DNA of 64,000 nucleotides from Endomychus coccineus (Eukaryota; Arthropoda; Insecta; Coleoptera; Endomychidae). The notes under the pieces were generated by a model that saw nothing but the letters and a program-made list of their open reading frames with translations, was not told where the DNA came from and made no database searches. The stretch spans positions 33,158,912-33,222,911 of the forward strand of contig OY294067.1 of assembly GCA_958510875.1 (NCBI GenBank). Reading direction: 5' to 3'. A program made the position numbers and the translations under genes. This document shows, piece by piece, positions 1 through 12,176 of this stretch. Numbering within the stretch: position 1 is the stretch's first letter; the number at the start of each line of letters is the position of its first letter.

Positions 1-2
1 TG

Positions 3-92
3 CGCGGTTTCGTAACCGTGAACGAAACATGGATCCATCACAATACACCAGATATCGAAGAACAGTCGAAACAATGGATCTAGTGGTAGTTC
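3..92 (+). pseudogene. mariner-family transposase fragment
   Basis: The first readable frame gives FVTVNETWIHHNTPD followed by a tail with EQSKQWI and then a TAG stop. This is the mariner-family block around the first catalytic aspartate, normally V-D-E-T-W-I-H-H-x-T-P. The aspartate codon is replaced by asparagine (AAC), so this copy could not be catalytic. The window edge removes everything upstream, and no second or third aspartate region follows in 93-600. It is a decayed DNA transposon fragment. The family call is firm; the subfamily is not resolved. Confidence 0.8.
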
Positions 93-2880
93 ACTGTTAC
101 AATTAATGAAAAAAAATTTCCATGGCTATCTGTTGATACAGTATATTCTTTTGTGACTTTTAGCTTAGTGAGTTTTCGAATTTTAAGTTGTCGTAACTTT
201 GTTATTAATGAATATATTTTCAAGAAATTGCTGTCATAGCTATTTGGAGGCACTTTGAACCCACTGGAGTAGTAATTTTTCCAATAAAAAAATCGCTAAT
301 ACAAATTCTGTATTTTTGACTACAAAAAAGTATCGTAGTATGCCTTGAAAATTGGGATAAACATTTCAAATTTTGTCGTGTAGTAGATCTTCCATTACTT
401 GACAATTGAAAGAAAAATGGTTGAAGACTGTTGATAACTCAAAATTTTACAGCGGTGTTTCCAATCTAAATGAGTCACACCGTATAAGTGAACCACATAC
501 TGTATACCTATCTAAATTCCACTTATCGATGATTGTAGAAACAATACGTTGGAAATAGTAATACATATGTCAGGGAGTAAAATGCTATTGCTGTCGAAGA
601 TTGATACATTTTCAGGTCCAATACAATGATAAACGTTAGAGTGAGGAATGATCCTCGATGAAAGCCGATGTTAAAATACCTATGTGGAAAGGTCTAAGTG
701 CGTAATTCATATTTGCAGCCCCAGGGACTTCGACAGCATGAGTTTCCTCAAGAGTACGGGATTGGCTTATCTGCGGCGCCCAGCTTCCTTGGATCATGGA
801 CCTCCCACTTGGCACGGACATGAAAAATAACGACTCTAATAATGCTATCAACGTTTAACTGAACACAGCACAAACCTAAGAAATCGTCGACTTACGACAA
901 ATCACTTCTAGTAAACTCGACGACGCCGACGTCCGTAAAATTAGTAGGTCACAATAAAAACATATCTTGGCAGGTCGCTGATATCACTCTGACGATCCAT
1001 TATTACCATTTATTCTTTATACTTCCGTTTTAATACCATGGGAGCATCGCTTCGTATCTCAAATCTCAAGTTACCCATATTTTTATTTTTTTACATATAT
1101 CCAACATTCTATATAATATATACGGCTCCATCTCATTCCAATAATAATTATTCCATCACAGAAATATTTCCTCGGGCATCAAACTAAACTGTGCATAAAT
1201 TGTTGCCATAATGCGAAAATGTTGAGAAAATCGTAGTGCTATAAGTAAGAAATATTCACCCTTATCCACTTAAATAGTATATCAAGATATAAGTTTCAAA
1301 AGACGTGATTCTATCAGTGGGAGTGTGATAAAATGTTTATGAAACGAAAATTTTATACTATTTTCTCTAATGGTTTTATGAAAATGAACTTTTCGTAAAC
1401 CTTGACAAACCTGGTATAATGTCATTCACACACAGAAACAGTACTTTTGAAAACCCTGAATATATATAGTTTTTGGGTATCTTATTTGATCCAGTTCTCA
1501 GTTGAGAGTGTCATGTTGACAGTATAGCTAACAGAATCTTAAAAAATACTTTCTTGATAAGAAATTTAGTAAACTACTAGCCTGCGGAGGCGATGCTCAT
1601 GGCATACTTCTCCCTTATTCGGTTGCATATGTCATATGGCCTGACCCTGAAAATGATGAGAATCTTAACAAAGAAACGTTCTAAAGATGAGAAAATATTT
1701 TTATTGATTTCAAAATTATGACATTCATGCTAAATAGAAGTTATCTCAATAACTGTAGAAAATTCAGTGAAATTACACGTGTTATTATCTAGATAATAAA
1801 AATGTTCATACATTCATAGTATACAAGCTATGTATGACTTACCCATCGAGAAATATACAAAGATGGGAGAAATTGGTTTCGGACAAGATAGGGAACGATC
1901 GAAGTATAGCCAAGTATTATATCCCCCCGGTGCCTTCAGAAGTTCAAATCAAATATTTGCAAAAACAACTCATCTCATAGAACACCATGTACATTTATCT
2001 TCTGTTTCATGTTTGTCTGATGATTGATTTCATGGTTTCACAAGTGTGAACAACAGGCAGAGCATCTATAATGTCTTAATATCCTAACTACCCTGGAATA
2101 TCATCATCATCATGGATATACCCAGAATTAGCAGAATCAGCATCTTAATTTAACAATAAAATCAACTGACAGTTTTCAAGATGATGAATGTTTTGTAGAA
2201 GAGACCTGAGGAGGGAGAGAAAAGAACCAACAAGTTTGTCGTCTGATACACATGTTTTTAATAATAATTACGTAATTATAACACTAGATGTTGCCATAAT
2301 ATTCATATTGACTATTTAAAATTAAATTCGAGTTGCTGTTCTGCTAACTATGATAGTAAAATATTTATGAACAAGCTACCAAGAAGCGAAAAGAGTGCTC
2401 TCCCAATATTTCTGAATCCACATTAAAAAAATCCTTTCTTAGTCAAGCATTCTACTTGATAAACAAATTTTTGTTGCCCCATTGCCCAATTGATTGTTTT
2501 AAATAGTTTTGAATAGCTTTATACAAATTTTGTATTACATGTCATACATGTCCATTCTTTGTTATGTCCATACTGGGTTCCATATAAATTATTAACTACA
2601 TTTACTTACAAACATTTTAAATCTTTTTTTATATATACATATCTTAGTACATCGTTTTGATATTTCATTTGACAAATTTAAAGAATAGTTTATACATGCA
2701 ATAAATACTCTACTTTATTTTACTATCATATATTTCGAGTGAAACATTTTAATTTGAAATTATATGCTCTCATTGCTTCGTTATTTTACATGTTCAAGAT
2801 GGTACGACTACATGACGAAATAAACAACTGCATGCGCGCCATATCTGTAATTTGAATTTAAATTTCGAAATGTCAAGATT
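93..2880. other. AT-rich sequence, no recognised gene
   Basis: No coding similarity, RNA gene or clear repeat was recognised. Short open frames on either strand (for example 636-851 minus and 1830-2027 plus) show no motif I can name. A weak piece at about 1240-1285 resembles the antisense end of the PLE terminal repeat seen at 49.5, 61.3 and 63.6 kb. Confidence 0.4.
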
Positions 2881-2898
2881 TTAAATTAAAATACCTAA

Positions 2899-4007
2899 TA
2901 TGGATGATTTTGAAAGAGAATTAAAAATGGAAAGCGAAAATTGCACTCCACCAGAGCTACGAGAAATCGCGAACAGTAGTCTAGATATTTTGCCGAAAAA
3001 GTCTAAAAAAGTGTCGGAAAAGGAGATTTCCGAAAATTAGTGCAGCGAAAAGGATGTGGAAGTTATATCAGAAAATATTTTAATTGCTTCTTTTGATGTT
3101 GAAAGCCAGGTGAAAATTGCTTCTACTTCATTCCAAATTGAAAGCATGCATAGATATTTATCAGAATAAAGATATTTTTCAGTACATGAAATTGCAAGTT
3201 TTATTAAAAAGGTGTTCGGAAAGCTACGAACCAAAGGAGTCTCACATTTTGGAATTTGAACATATTTATTAATTCATAACGGATGCTTATAATTGATAAC
3301 AATATTTATCTCTCGTTGAAGGTAAATAATAGTGCAAAATTAGAATTATGTTTTCATATTACTTTTCACTATTATTATTTCAGATTGCACTGATTATGGG
3401 CTACAGTGGAGCATGTCAACGAGAGGAATTAGTCAATATAACAATACACGACTTACAGTTTAAAGATGATCCCGTTCTTGTCACAATACCGAAAACTAGA
3501 AACGGGGTCTCAGAGTCTCTTTGGCTATTGTTTATAAAGCAATATATAGGTGCGAGACCAAAAAACACAACTCATAGGAGACTATCTTTGACATACCGAA
3601 GTTACTGTGTAAATAGTTTCATTGGCATAAATAAAATGGGAGCAATACCCAAAATTATTGCTACTGTCTTGAATATACCAAACCCTCACACATACACTGG
3701 TCATTGTTTCCGGTGTTCCAGCATCTCGCACCTGGCAAATAAGGTAAATGATCTTATTACCGTTAAAAGGCATGGAGGATGGAAGTCATTCGTTGTGGTT
3801 GACGGTTATATTCAAACATCCTTGGAAAGAAAAACCGAAGTGGCACAGATGCTATGTGATGTCTCTTCAACTTCAGTACCCAAAGTGTTACCGAAAACTT
3901 CCTCCACTCCGACTTTGGAGAATTCAACTTTCAAACTTACAAATTTTAAGCATCAGGTAACACCAGGCAGTATGTTTCATCGCTTCAAAAGAGTAAAGCA
4001 GGACTAA
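2899..4007 (+). pseudogene. Crypton-type tyrosine recombinase relic
   Basis: The start at 2900 gives MDDFERELKMES, then TPPELREIANSSLDILPKKSKK, the usual N-terminus of insect Crypton-like (XerD-like) recombinases. Stops and frameshifts break 3038-3320, but pieces such as SENILIASF and FITDAYN remain in order. The catalytic half (3384-4007) is uninterrupted for 207 codons. It keeps all four tyrosine-recombinase residues: Arg in GACQREEL (3420-3422), His and Arg in GHCFR (3702-3704 and 3711-3713), His in KRHGGW (3771-3773) and the nucleophile Tyr in DGYI (3807-3809). Typical relatives read GHCFRRSS, so Arg to Cys after the catalytic Arg is a change here. Known family role: cutting and rejoining DNA through a 3'-phosphotyrosine link. 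The broken N-terminal half suggests it is inactive. Confidence 0.8.
3322..3383 (+). other. predicted 62-nt intron in the recombinase relic
   Basis: The segment starts GTAAAT and ends in a pyrimidine-rich TTATTTCAG. Removing it joins codons for IYLSLK directly to IALIMGYSGACQREEL, the expected continuation for the family (…YLLxKVALIxGIxGACRxxEL). The apparent ATG at 3348 lies inside this segment and is therefore unlikely to be a real start. Confidence 0.65.
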
Positions 4008-4600
4008 AACGGAAACCACGTTTCTTGCAGATGCCTTGTTTTCACTCGAAATTTCAGAAGACCATACTTTCTAACAAGGTTTCTGTACTTGCCGTGAAGA
4101 GCAACCTTTACCTGAGAATCGTTATAATTAGGACGTTGTTCAATCCCCAGGTATCGATAGGTCTCTCCAGCATCAATATGTTTAAAGATGCTTCGGTCGT
4201 CAAGCTGCATATTCTCGTAGACTTCCGGATATCGTCCTCTCCTCAAATATAAAGCTGCGCACTTGTCCAATCCTAACTCGGGCCGTAGGCATGGATACTC
4301 TTGAACCACGTTGAGAGTTTGATAAGTTTTTTTCCAGAGTCATACAGTTTCAGATCATCCATTTGAAATAAATGGGTGATCTGATGCCTACGGTCGTTTC
4401 AGAGTAATATCCACGAGTCAGTCCTTACGATACGGAGAGCGGCAGCAATGAGATGTTGAACAAGAGGGGACTCGAGGAGTTCCCTTGGAACACACCCCTC
4501 TTGAATGTTACCAATTCTGTCAAGACTAGTCGTATACCTGATGTTTCCTGCAAAAGCCACCAAGTAATGTTCATTCATAATTCTTTTATAAAGTAAGTTT
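4008..4600 (-). pseudogene. non-LTR retrotransposon reverse transcriptase fragment
   Basis: Read on the minus strand from about 4570 down, frames give FKRGVFQGNSSSPLLFNISLLPLS, then a region matching T-H-L-F-Y-M-D-D-L-K-L-Y in degraded form (FKWMI*NCM), and from 4309 an open frame with ELGLDKCAALYLRRGR and AGETYRYLGIEQ. These are reverse transcriptase blocks in order: the QGxSxSPLLF loop, the catalytic xxDD box and the YLG block of non-LTR elements. Frameshifts separate the blocks. The frame ends at 4004 against the recombinase relic, so one element was cut by or inserted beside the other. The clade (R2-like or related) is a guess. Confidence 0.7.
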
Positions 4601-4852
4601 GTGTTTTGAAAGTACTTACGAATATTTTTTGCAGATATTTGAATTATGAATGTCAGTTCTATATTTAACGTTCTTATATAAATATGGTGGAAACTTGGTA
4701 TAGGATTTTTTTTTATATAAGACTGCAGTTCGCAATCTGTTTTTCAAGTTCAACCATATTGCTTCTTCAAGTTTATGACTGACATGTTCATATTTTCTCA
4801 GACCGTAGGGAAATCTTAAAAAAGAATTCTATAATCTGTGAACTTCAATAAC
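4601..4852. other. no feature recognised
   Basis: AT-rich spacer between the reverse transcriptase fragment and the foldback element. Nothing recognised. Confidence 0.4.
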
Positions 4853-7393
4853 GGTAACTGGCGCAGCTGGATAGACGAGATGCAGTTTTCTGCATTCGAT
4901 TCAGAAATTTTGTGCCATGTTTCTTCTCTGCGGAAAAAAATTATTGCATTTCTATAGTCAAAAAATGCATTTTTCTGAGTGCACTTTTTGAGATGAATAC
5001 ATTTTTTTATTATTTGTTGTGTAGTATAGGAATGCGACCTTATTCCTATTAGTAATGTTATTAAGCATATGTTGATAACTCATAACTGACCCACAAACAA
5101 TATGTTTACTGTTACATATGGTTTAGCACAAGCTAACCTTGACATAGAGAGCAGGGTATCTCGAGGTAGTTATTGATGAATCGATGTAAATGCTAAGACT
5201 AGATTAACTAGGACATAATAACAATAACATCACACTACATTATTATATATATATCATAAGTAGAGCATAAGCAGATCATATTGTAATCATAAATCATTGT
5301 ATCATTTAATTCATCGTGTATGTAAGTATTTTGTACTGTTATTCTTTCGTAGAGCAATACATTAAGTCCGTAATGACGTCGAGCTCTACATTAAGTAAAG
5401 TATAGCTTTTATAAGTGTGTGTTTCAATTACTATGCCTACACCAGGACCACAGGTCAGCTTAGAGCAAACAGTCCCGACTTTAAGAGCTGATCCCCACAT
5501 GGCAATCAGTCGGGCGGTTTGCCCTAAGCTGACCCGTGGTCCTGATGGGGGCATAGTAATAGAAACACACACTTATAAAAAGAGTTACACTTTACTTAAC
5601 GTAGAGCTCGACGCCATTATGACTTAATGACTCGCTCTACATAATAACAATTGGTACAGATACAAATCAATGACAATACCGTCAATAATGATTGATGACT
5701 ATTATATCTATATGAATGATGTATGCTATATATAAAGGTACGAATATATAATACTGTCATATACTGTTATTGTTATTGTCCTAGTTAATCTAGTCTAGGA
5801 TGTCAAGGTAGCTGTGCCAAACAATATGTTTAATATAACGCAACAGTAAACATATTGCTTTGTGGGTCAGCTCTGAGATATAAACATATACTTAATAACA
5901 TTACTAATAGGAATAAGGTCGCTTTCCATAATTTAGTGATTTTAGGTAATCTCGTATAGGGATGGAAGATTCCTATACTACAGGTGGATAATGCGTCAAA
6001 CGGACTCGAATTGGTTTCACGGGGGTTCTTGGGGTTACTGATAACGAATATGATGGCCAGAAAATTTTCTGAGGTATCATCCGAGGGTCCTGACGCCCTG
6101 GATATCGATGAATTTCATTAAAAATATACTTTTAATGCTTGTTGACTGTTCGAGATGTTATATAAAGGTCGCCAATGATGATAACGAATTGAAAAAACTC
6201 TCCTGTAATACCTGGTGGTACCCGGAGACCGGATATCTACGTCATTTTTCTTCATAATTTGTAACAAATTTCAACTCTCAGGGGTTTTTAAAGTCGACGG
6301 TCACGACTATGACAGTCAAAATGTTCTGAAAATTATCTCGGGATGTTTCCGGGTCACTGGAGCCCTGCGTATCTACGTCATCTTTTAGGAATTTGATAAT
6401 TTGAAAATTTTCCAAATGTGTATAGATTATTAGTGTTATAGATATCTGGTAAGTCCTTTATTATTTTCTCAATTTGATGATAAATATGATTTAAATTTAC
6501 GTATTGAAGGTGGTAAGTAAATGGATGTCGTATTAAAGAAATTCAAAATATATATATTTACTTTAACATAGAGTATAAATTTATTGCATGATCATATTTA
6601 CATGTAAGATATTTTTTAATTATGAACATTAAATTATTTTACTATAGTAATAAAGAATTGAAAAATTTGTCTCAATTTTGAACGAGGAGGTCTTCAGGTA
6701 CATTTTCAAAATCTAACGTCTCTGATTCTGCCATCTATTATTCATTTAGTAATCGTAATCGGCGACTTCGAAAGCCCCCGAGATCCAGAATTTGTTAAAT
6801 ATTATGAAGAAAAAATAACAAATTCCTAGAAGATGACGTAGATGCGCAGGGCTCCAGATACCCGGAAACACTCCCAGGTCATTGGTAGAGCATTGTGAGT
6901 GTCATAATCGTGATGGGCGACTACTCCGAAAACCCCCGAGAGTCACAATTTGTTACAAATTATGAAGAAAAATTAACAAATTCTTAGATGATGACGTATC
7001 TATTCGGTTTCCGGGTGCCACCAGGAATTACAGATAAGTTTTTGCATGTCGTTATCATCACTAGCAACTTTTATAACCTCTCTCGAACAATTGACAAGCA
7101 TTAAAAAATAATTTTCAATGAAATTCATCGAAACTCGGGGCGTCAGGACCCCCGAATACCCCGGGGGATTTTTTTGATAGCATATTCGTGTTCAGAGACC
7201 TCAAGAACCCCCGAGAAACCAATTCGATTCCGTTTTTTTTCACCTCGAAAAGTGCACTCAGAAAAATGCATTTTTTGGCTGTAGAAATATAATAAATTTT
7301 TTCCGCAAAAGAAAAATCCTGCACAAAATTCTTATATTGCTGAATCAAATGCAGAAAACCGCATCTCAATTCATCCAACTGAGCCGGTTTTGG
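4853..7393. mobile_element. large foldback element, interrupted by a second foldback
   Basis: The left arm (4856-4998, resuming at about 5997-6440) is the reverse complement of the right arm (about 6815-7390). Examples are GAGTGCACTTTT at 4978 against AAAAGTGCACTC near 7250, the CGAATTGGTTTC block at 6007 against GAAACCAATTCG near 7216, and ACGTCATCTTTTAGGAATTTG at 6373 against its complement near 6820-6838. The symmetry axis of the inner part lies at about 6610. Arms differ by scattered substitutions and small indels. No transposase frame was found inside, so it is a non-autonomous foldback or long-TIR element. Flanking duplications could not be fixed. Confidence 0.8.
5020..5982. mobile_element. 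nested foldback element inserted in the larger one
   Basis: The ends carry a perfect 12-bp inverted repeat, TGTAGTATAGGA at 5020-5031 and TCCTATACTACA at 5971-5982. The interior is an imperfect palindrome around about 5495: the block at 5416-5440 (GTGTGTTTCAATTACTATGCC) recurs inverted at 5550-5570, and the TTATTCCTATTAGTAATGTT block near 5040 recurs inverted near 5900. Taking this segment out restores continuity of the outer left arm, so it inserted after the outer element. Frames of 70-77 aa on both strands here are only mirror translations of the palindrome. Confidence 0.8.
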
Positions 7394-8520
7394 AAGGTTT
7401 GACCTTTTTTAGTACTTTATTTTCTCTACTAATATTATGAACCTGTTTATTCGTTTTCAGTAATAAATACTCTCGAATTATGTGTGATTTTCATTCACAT
7501 GCTCATATTTTCACTGAGTGAGCTAAGTATCCCATCATAGAAGTTTACGAAATTCTGAGAATATAGGAATTAACAGTGATTGGAGTGGAATAGATGAGAG
7601 ATTCAGGTGAAGCTTACATGCAACACTATATCATCGTCATGATTGTAACGGAATGAAACACTTGTTATCAAGTGCATAATGTATCGTGAAATTAGGGATT
7701 TGGGTGTAATAATATTAACGTGTGCAATAAGATTCTGTTGATGAAACGGCGGCGTATTTTGTTCTCGTGACATTTCCATGATAGTCTTATGAGTCTGCTT
7801 GACGCAAAACGAAACCAATTAGACGCATGGCCGGAAGCCGTATTACGCCTTCCACAAACCTGCAGATATTGCTGGGCTTGACAAATATTATCATACTGCT
7901 TCTCAAACGGATAGTTACATTTTGGCGCTTATTAATTAAATTTAACTAATTTATGTAATTATCCGTTCTTCAAGAAACGCAAACTGTATCATCAAATTAA
8001 TCGTGCTGGTTCTCAAAGCACATCGTACTTTCGTTTTCAATTTTGTTTAAAAATTACACTGTAAAGAGTTATAGTTGGCGTATTAGCTGGAAAAGTTTAT
8101 TGGCAACTACGAAGTCAAAGAAAATACGATATGAAAGAACAGTGGTGGAAGATGTTTAACAATTTGGCGAAAAAAATTGTATTTCCAGGGAATTAGTGAT
8201 CTTTAAATAAAATAACCTAGAAAGAATGGTAAAGTGTGTGCTGATTACGATGAATTGTCACTATTGAAATAACAAGATAACCTTAAAAGTGAATAGAGAG
8301 GAAACTTATGTTATGAAGCTATTTATTATATGGTCTCTCTATTCTAGATCGATCAGTAATACTACAAACTAATAGTCCTGGATAGTGTTCTGCTCTCTCA
8401 TAGAGCTAGAGAATGTTTGCATAGCTACTGAACGATCCTAAATCGAAGGTATACATTACCTAAAAATTGAATTTCAGAGAAAACTAAAAATATAACGCCA
8501 TCCACGAGTGAATATCAATG
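7394..8520. other. no gene recognised
   Basis: AT-rich sequence with short open frames (for example 7603-7818 minus) that resemble nothing I know. No repeat structure was noticed. Confidence 0.35.
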
Positions 8521-8524
8521 TTGC

Positions 8525-10165
8525 ATTTCTTAGTGAGGAGTTTTTTCGAAGTCTCATGTACACAGTGACCTTTCTCTTGTTGCAAAGATTAACTACTCAG
8601 CTGACTCACGGGGAATGAAACATAGAAAGGGTTTTTCCGAGTTCTTATGTAGACTTTTTCTTGTATTAGAGGTCAAGTGTGTAAAATTTCACTTAGCTGC
8701 TTCGAGGGGTGAGAGAGTGAAATAGGGTAGTTTTTGAGAAATCTTATGTAGATAGTGCTTTTCCTTTTGTTTTGGGTGAAGGTCGAGTGTGCAAAATTTC
8801 ATCAAAATCAGTATTTTGAGGGAGGAAAGGGGTTTGGGAAAGCTAATTCGAAAGCTTATTTTAACAGTGACTCTCAATTTGAAGGTCTATTATGAAGAAT
8901 CAAATCAAACTTTTCACTTGTCTGCTTTAAAAGGGAGTCTTTTTGAAATCTTATGTAGACAGTGACTTTCCTCTTTATTTGAAGGTCGAGTGCATAAAGT
9001 TTTATAATTATGTCATTTTTGGGACCAGTTTTCCATTTATTTTACTGAAATAATTCATAAAGGAATGTAAATGTTGTTTATTAATATTGTGTTTCAAGTA
9101 TAATTTAAAGTTCCAGATTTCCTTCTCTATTCTGCAAATTCTTTAAGTCGTATCGGTGATGAGTAAATTTAAAGTTTCACCTTGAACATTTTTGGGCATA
9201 TTTTGTAAAATTATCCTGTAGATTTTTTTCTAGAAACTCAATGTGTGTTGTTTCAAATTGGATAAATTTAGGTTTGAGCTTTTGATTTTGCATTGTTATA
9301 GGTATATTCTTCTATTACTTTGTAGTTTATTCTTATCTGATATTTGTTGATGTAGATAATTGCCAAATTTTTAGAAAAAAATCTACAGGACAATTTTACA
9401 CGACTAAAACAATTTGCAGAATAGAAAAGGAAATCAGGAACATTGAATTATACTTGAAAAACAATACTAATGAATAACATTTACAATCCTTTATGAATTT
9501 CAGTCAAATGAATAAAAAACTATTCACAAAAATGAAGTGAAGCAAGTGAATAAAATTAAGAAATAAAGCTGTGAAAATAACACGACCACAAATCCAAACT
9601 GTCAAAATGAAATGGATTGAAAATTTATCTGACACCCAAATTCCGTATAACGTATTGAAAAGATCGGTATTTGCGTATTTTAAGGGGTTGAAGAAGGGTT
9701 TGGTGTACTCAATTCTTAATTCCTCTTGTTTTAAAGGTTGAGTGTGCGACAAGGGTTTCATGTAGTCAATTCTAAATCTCAAGTAACAGTGACTTTAGTC
9801 TTATTCTGAAGATCGAGTGTGCAAAATTTTATCAAAATCAGTACTGCTGTGAAGGGTGATGAAGGGATGTATATAGACAGTGACTTTCCTCTTGTTGTGA
9901 AGGTCGAGTGTGGAACATTTTATTAAGGTCGGTACTTGCCTGTTTCAAGGGGTTTGGAGGAGGAGTTTGGGGTAGTTGAATCCAAATCTCATGTGAAAAG
10001 TCACTTCACTCTCATTTTGAAGGTCAACCGGGCAAAATTTTATCAAAATCAGTACTTGTCTGCTTTTAAAGGGTCAGATGTATGTAGACAGCGACTTTCC
10101 TCTTGTTCTAAAGGTCAAGTGTGCAAAATATCATTAAAATCGGTACTTGTCCATTTCAAGAAGTG
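8525..10165. repeat. degenerate tandem repeat array, ~100-130 bp units
   Basis: About nine diverged copies share a core resembling TGTAGACAGTGACTTTCCTC, then a Y-rich tract, AAGGTCGAGTGTGCAAAATT, ATCAAAATCAGTACTTG and a run like TTTCAAGGGGT. Clear copies lie near 8650, 8755, 8962, 9790, 9885, 10000 and 10090. The array is split by the foldback at 9031-9515. Open frames here (8689-8877, 9936-10178) are translations of the repeat, not genes. Confidence 0.75.
9031..9515. mobile_element. foldback element inside the tandem array
   Basis: Left arm 9031-9160 and right arm about 9400-9515 are reverse complements: ATTCATAAAGGAATGTAAATG near 9052 against CATTTACAATCCTTTATGAA near 9478, and an inner pair with ATCCTGTAGATTTTTTTC near 9213 against AAAAAATCTACAGGA near 9375. 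The element is about 485 bp, non-coding, and flanked by units of the same array on both sides. Confidence 0.75.
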
Positions 10166-10602
10166 GGAAAGCATTTAAAAAATATATATTTTAGGTGTAG
10201 GAATATGATTTTTCTCTATTGACTGGTTTTTTTGAATAAGTATCAGATCATGAAAAATTTCTAATAAGAGAAATCTTATTCCAACAAATTATTAACAATC
10301 ACAGTCACTCATTCAAATACATCATTTCGAATGGTTAAAAGATAAATAGACAGCCACCAGTCCCAGTATCTAAAGCACATAAGGCGAGAGCTCAAAATGA
10401 GAATTTCGGACGATTCTGTAGGTTCAATATATGAATGTGATATATATTCATAGCTAGATTACAATATTATAATTACACTATATACTACATACAGTGAGGG
10501 AAGCAAAAATGATGCTCGTATCATTGATTTGTTATTTTATTTAATTGCCAAAGCCATCTTTCATGATAAGATGAAACGTCAGTGTATCAGTCTCATGAGA
10601 TG

Positions 10603-10845
10603 TCGGTGAGCATTGTCACTGTGTTACCGGTCGGGAGGTTGGAGGTCACAGGGTTAGGTCACTGTAATACCGGCCGAGGTTTAGAGATCACTGTGTTACC
10701 GGCCGGAGTGTCAAACACTTGTCTGAATGTTCAATATCCAGGCACGTGCTTGACACATGTTTCAACATTCAGACACTCGTTTGACACGTGTTTCAACATT
10801 CAGACACGTGTTTTGAGAAATTTTTCACACATTCAGACATAATGT
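10603..10845. repeat. two short GC-richer repeat motifs
   Basis: The motif TCACTGTGTTACCGGYCGG occurs about three times between 10612 and 10710. It is followed by about four copies of CATTCAGACACGTGTTTGA-like sequence between 10725 and 10840, each including the palindrome ACACGTGT or a variant. Composition is clearly above the local GC level. The open frame 10582-10842 is a translation of these repeats. A minisatellite, or a cluster of E-box-like CACGTG sites; function unknown. Confidence 0.6.
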
Positions 10846-10849
10846 TTTC

Positions 10850-12170
10850 AAGAGAAAACTGATTTATTTCAAATGTCTCGGAATTGCGTAATTTCTATAG
10901 ACAAAAAGTTATAAGTAAAACGTTTAAATGAGCCGATTATGAATACAATTGAGGAATTATATCCACGCTATACGATTGAATATATACAACTGCGTGAATT
11001 AACAGAATCACTCAAAAGAAAACTGTTTTGAAGATATTCTAATTGAACATATGTTAGGGTGCCATCTTCTACGAGCTTCAGCTCTCTTAGCAAGCATTTT
11101 TGGATAACGTTATTTACTATAAATCGTCCTGAAATGACCTCCAGAATTTGAGCTTCCCTAGGGAGTTTTTGTACATTCTGTATATCTGAAGGAGAATTTT
11201 TGTTAATCAGCTTCGAACTTAACTTATTAACAGAACATGATTGTATTCCTCAATGTTAAAATATATATTATTACACAATCAATTAAACCATTAACTCAAT
11301 CTTTTTTAGACACTGAAACTCAACTTCAATTATGTACAATAATAACCATACAAAATATTGAATGAGGACCAAGTTCGCTATAGGAAATTATTATTAATTA
11401 CCGCGAGTGTTTTCTTGGGAATAAGAATCATCTTCGCATATATATAGTCAAAGTTTGTAACCAACAACACAAGGGGTCGACCCGAACGTAATTTATATCG
11501 GTATCGAACCGATTTTAGGGCCAAAAGTTAGAGCAACTTTTGCACCTTCTGCACCCACTCTATATATACAGTATATCGAAACGTGACCGATCTCCCATCT
11601 CGCGGGATTGCCTCTAAGATTTCCCCCGATAAAACTATATACTTTTGTTGTAAACTTTAGTAATTCTTTCTCAAATCATCCATCATGAGATCACTAGCAC
11701 ACGTTCTCAATTTCACCGCGGATGTGTTTCCTCAACTTTTTTGGTTATATATATCAGAACTGAGGGATGGTAACGAATAACATTTTATAGAGTGATTTGG
11801 ATACTGTCTAATGGCTGGCAATCCATCTTCTGGGGCCTTGTTGAGCCACCACATCAAGTGGACAAGATGTTTTGGTCGATCCTTCTTAGTCACCGCTAAA
11901 ACAGTTCTCTTCAGTTGAGTTAGTCATTCAATCTTTGGAATAAAACTAGTTTACATTTCAAGAAATTCAATCTAGAAAATTGCGTACATAAGATGGAGCA
12001 TAGATTCATAGAACGACATGAATAAATATACCCTACTTTGAAGGTACGTATATTCTCTCCATTATAATTAAAAATATGATTAATTTCATCTAACATCGCG
12101 AAAGTTTGATCTCATTTGTTGCCCTACAATTTGAAAAGTTATCCTACAAGATTCAAACCATCTTAAAACT
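10850..12170. other. no gene recognised; small GC-richer patch
   Basis: No coding similarity was found. A patch at about 11470-11640 is richer in GC and contains the short palindrome TCGGTATCGAACCGA, but I cannot assign a role. Confidence 0.35.
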
Positions 12171-12176
12171 TTATAA

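Noticed and set aside
5339..5627. Opposed 70- and 77-codon frames with nearly the same protein (MCVSITMP…)
   Set aside because: They are mirror translations of the palindrome centred near 5495, not a gene pair.
9936..10178. 80-codon frame with repeated phrases
   Set aside because: It runs through the degenerate tandem array and simply translates repeat units.
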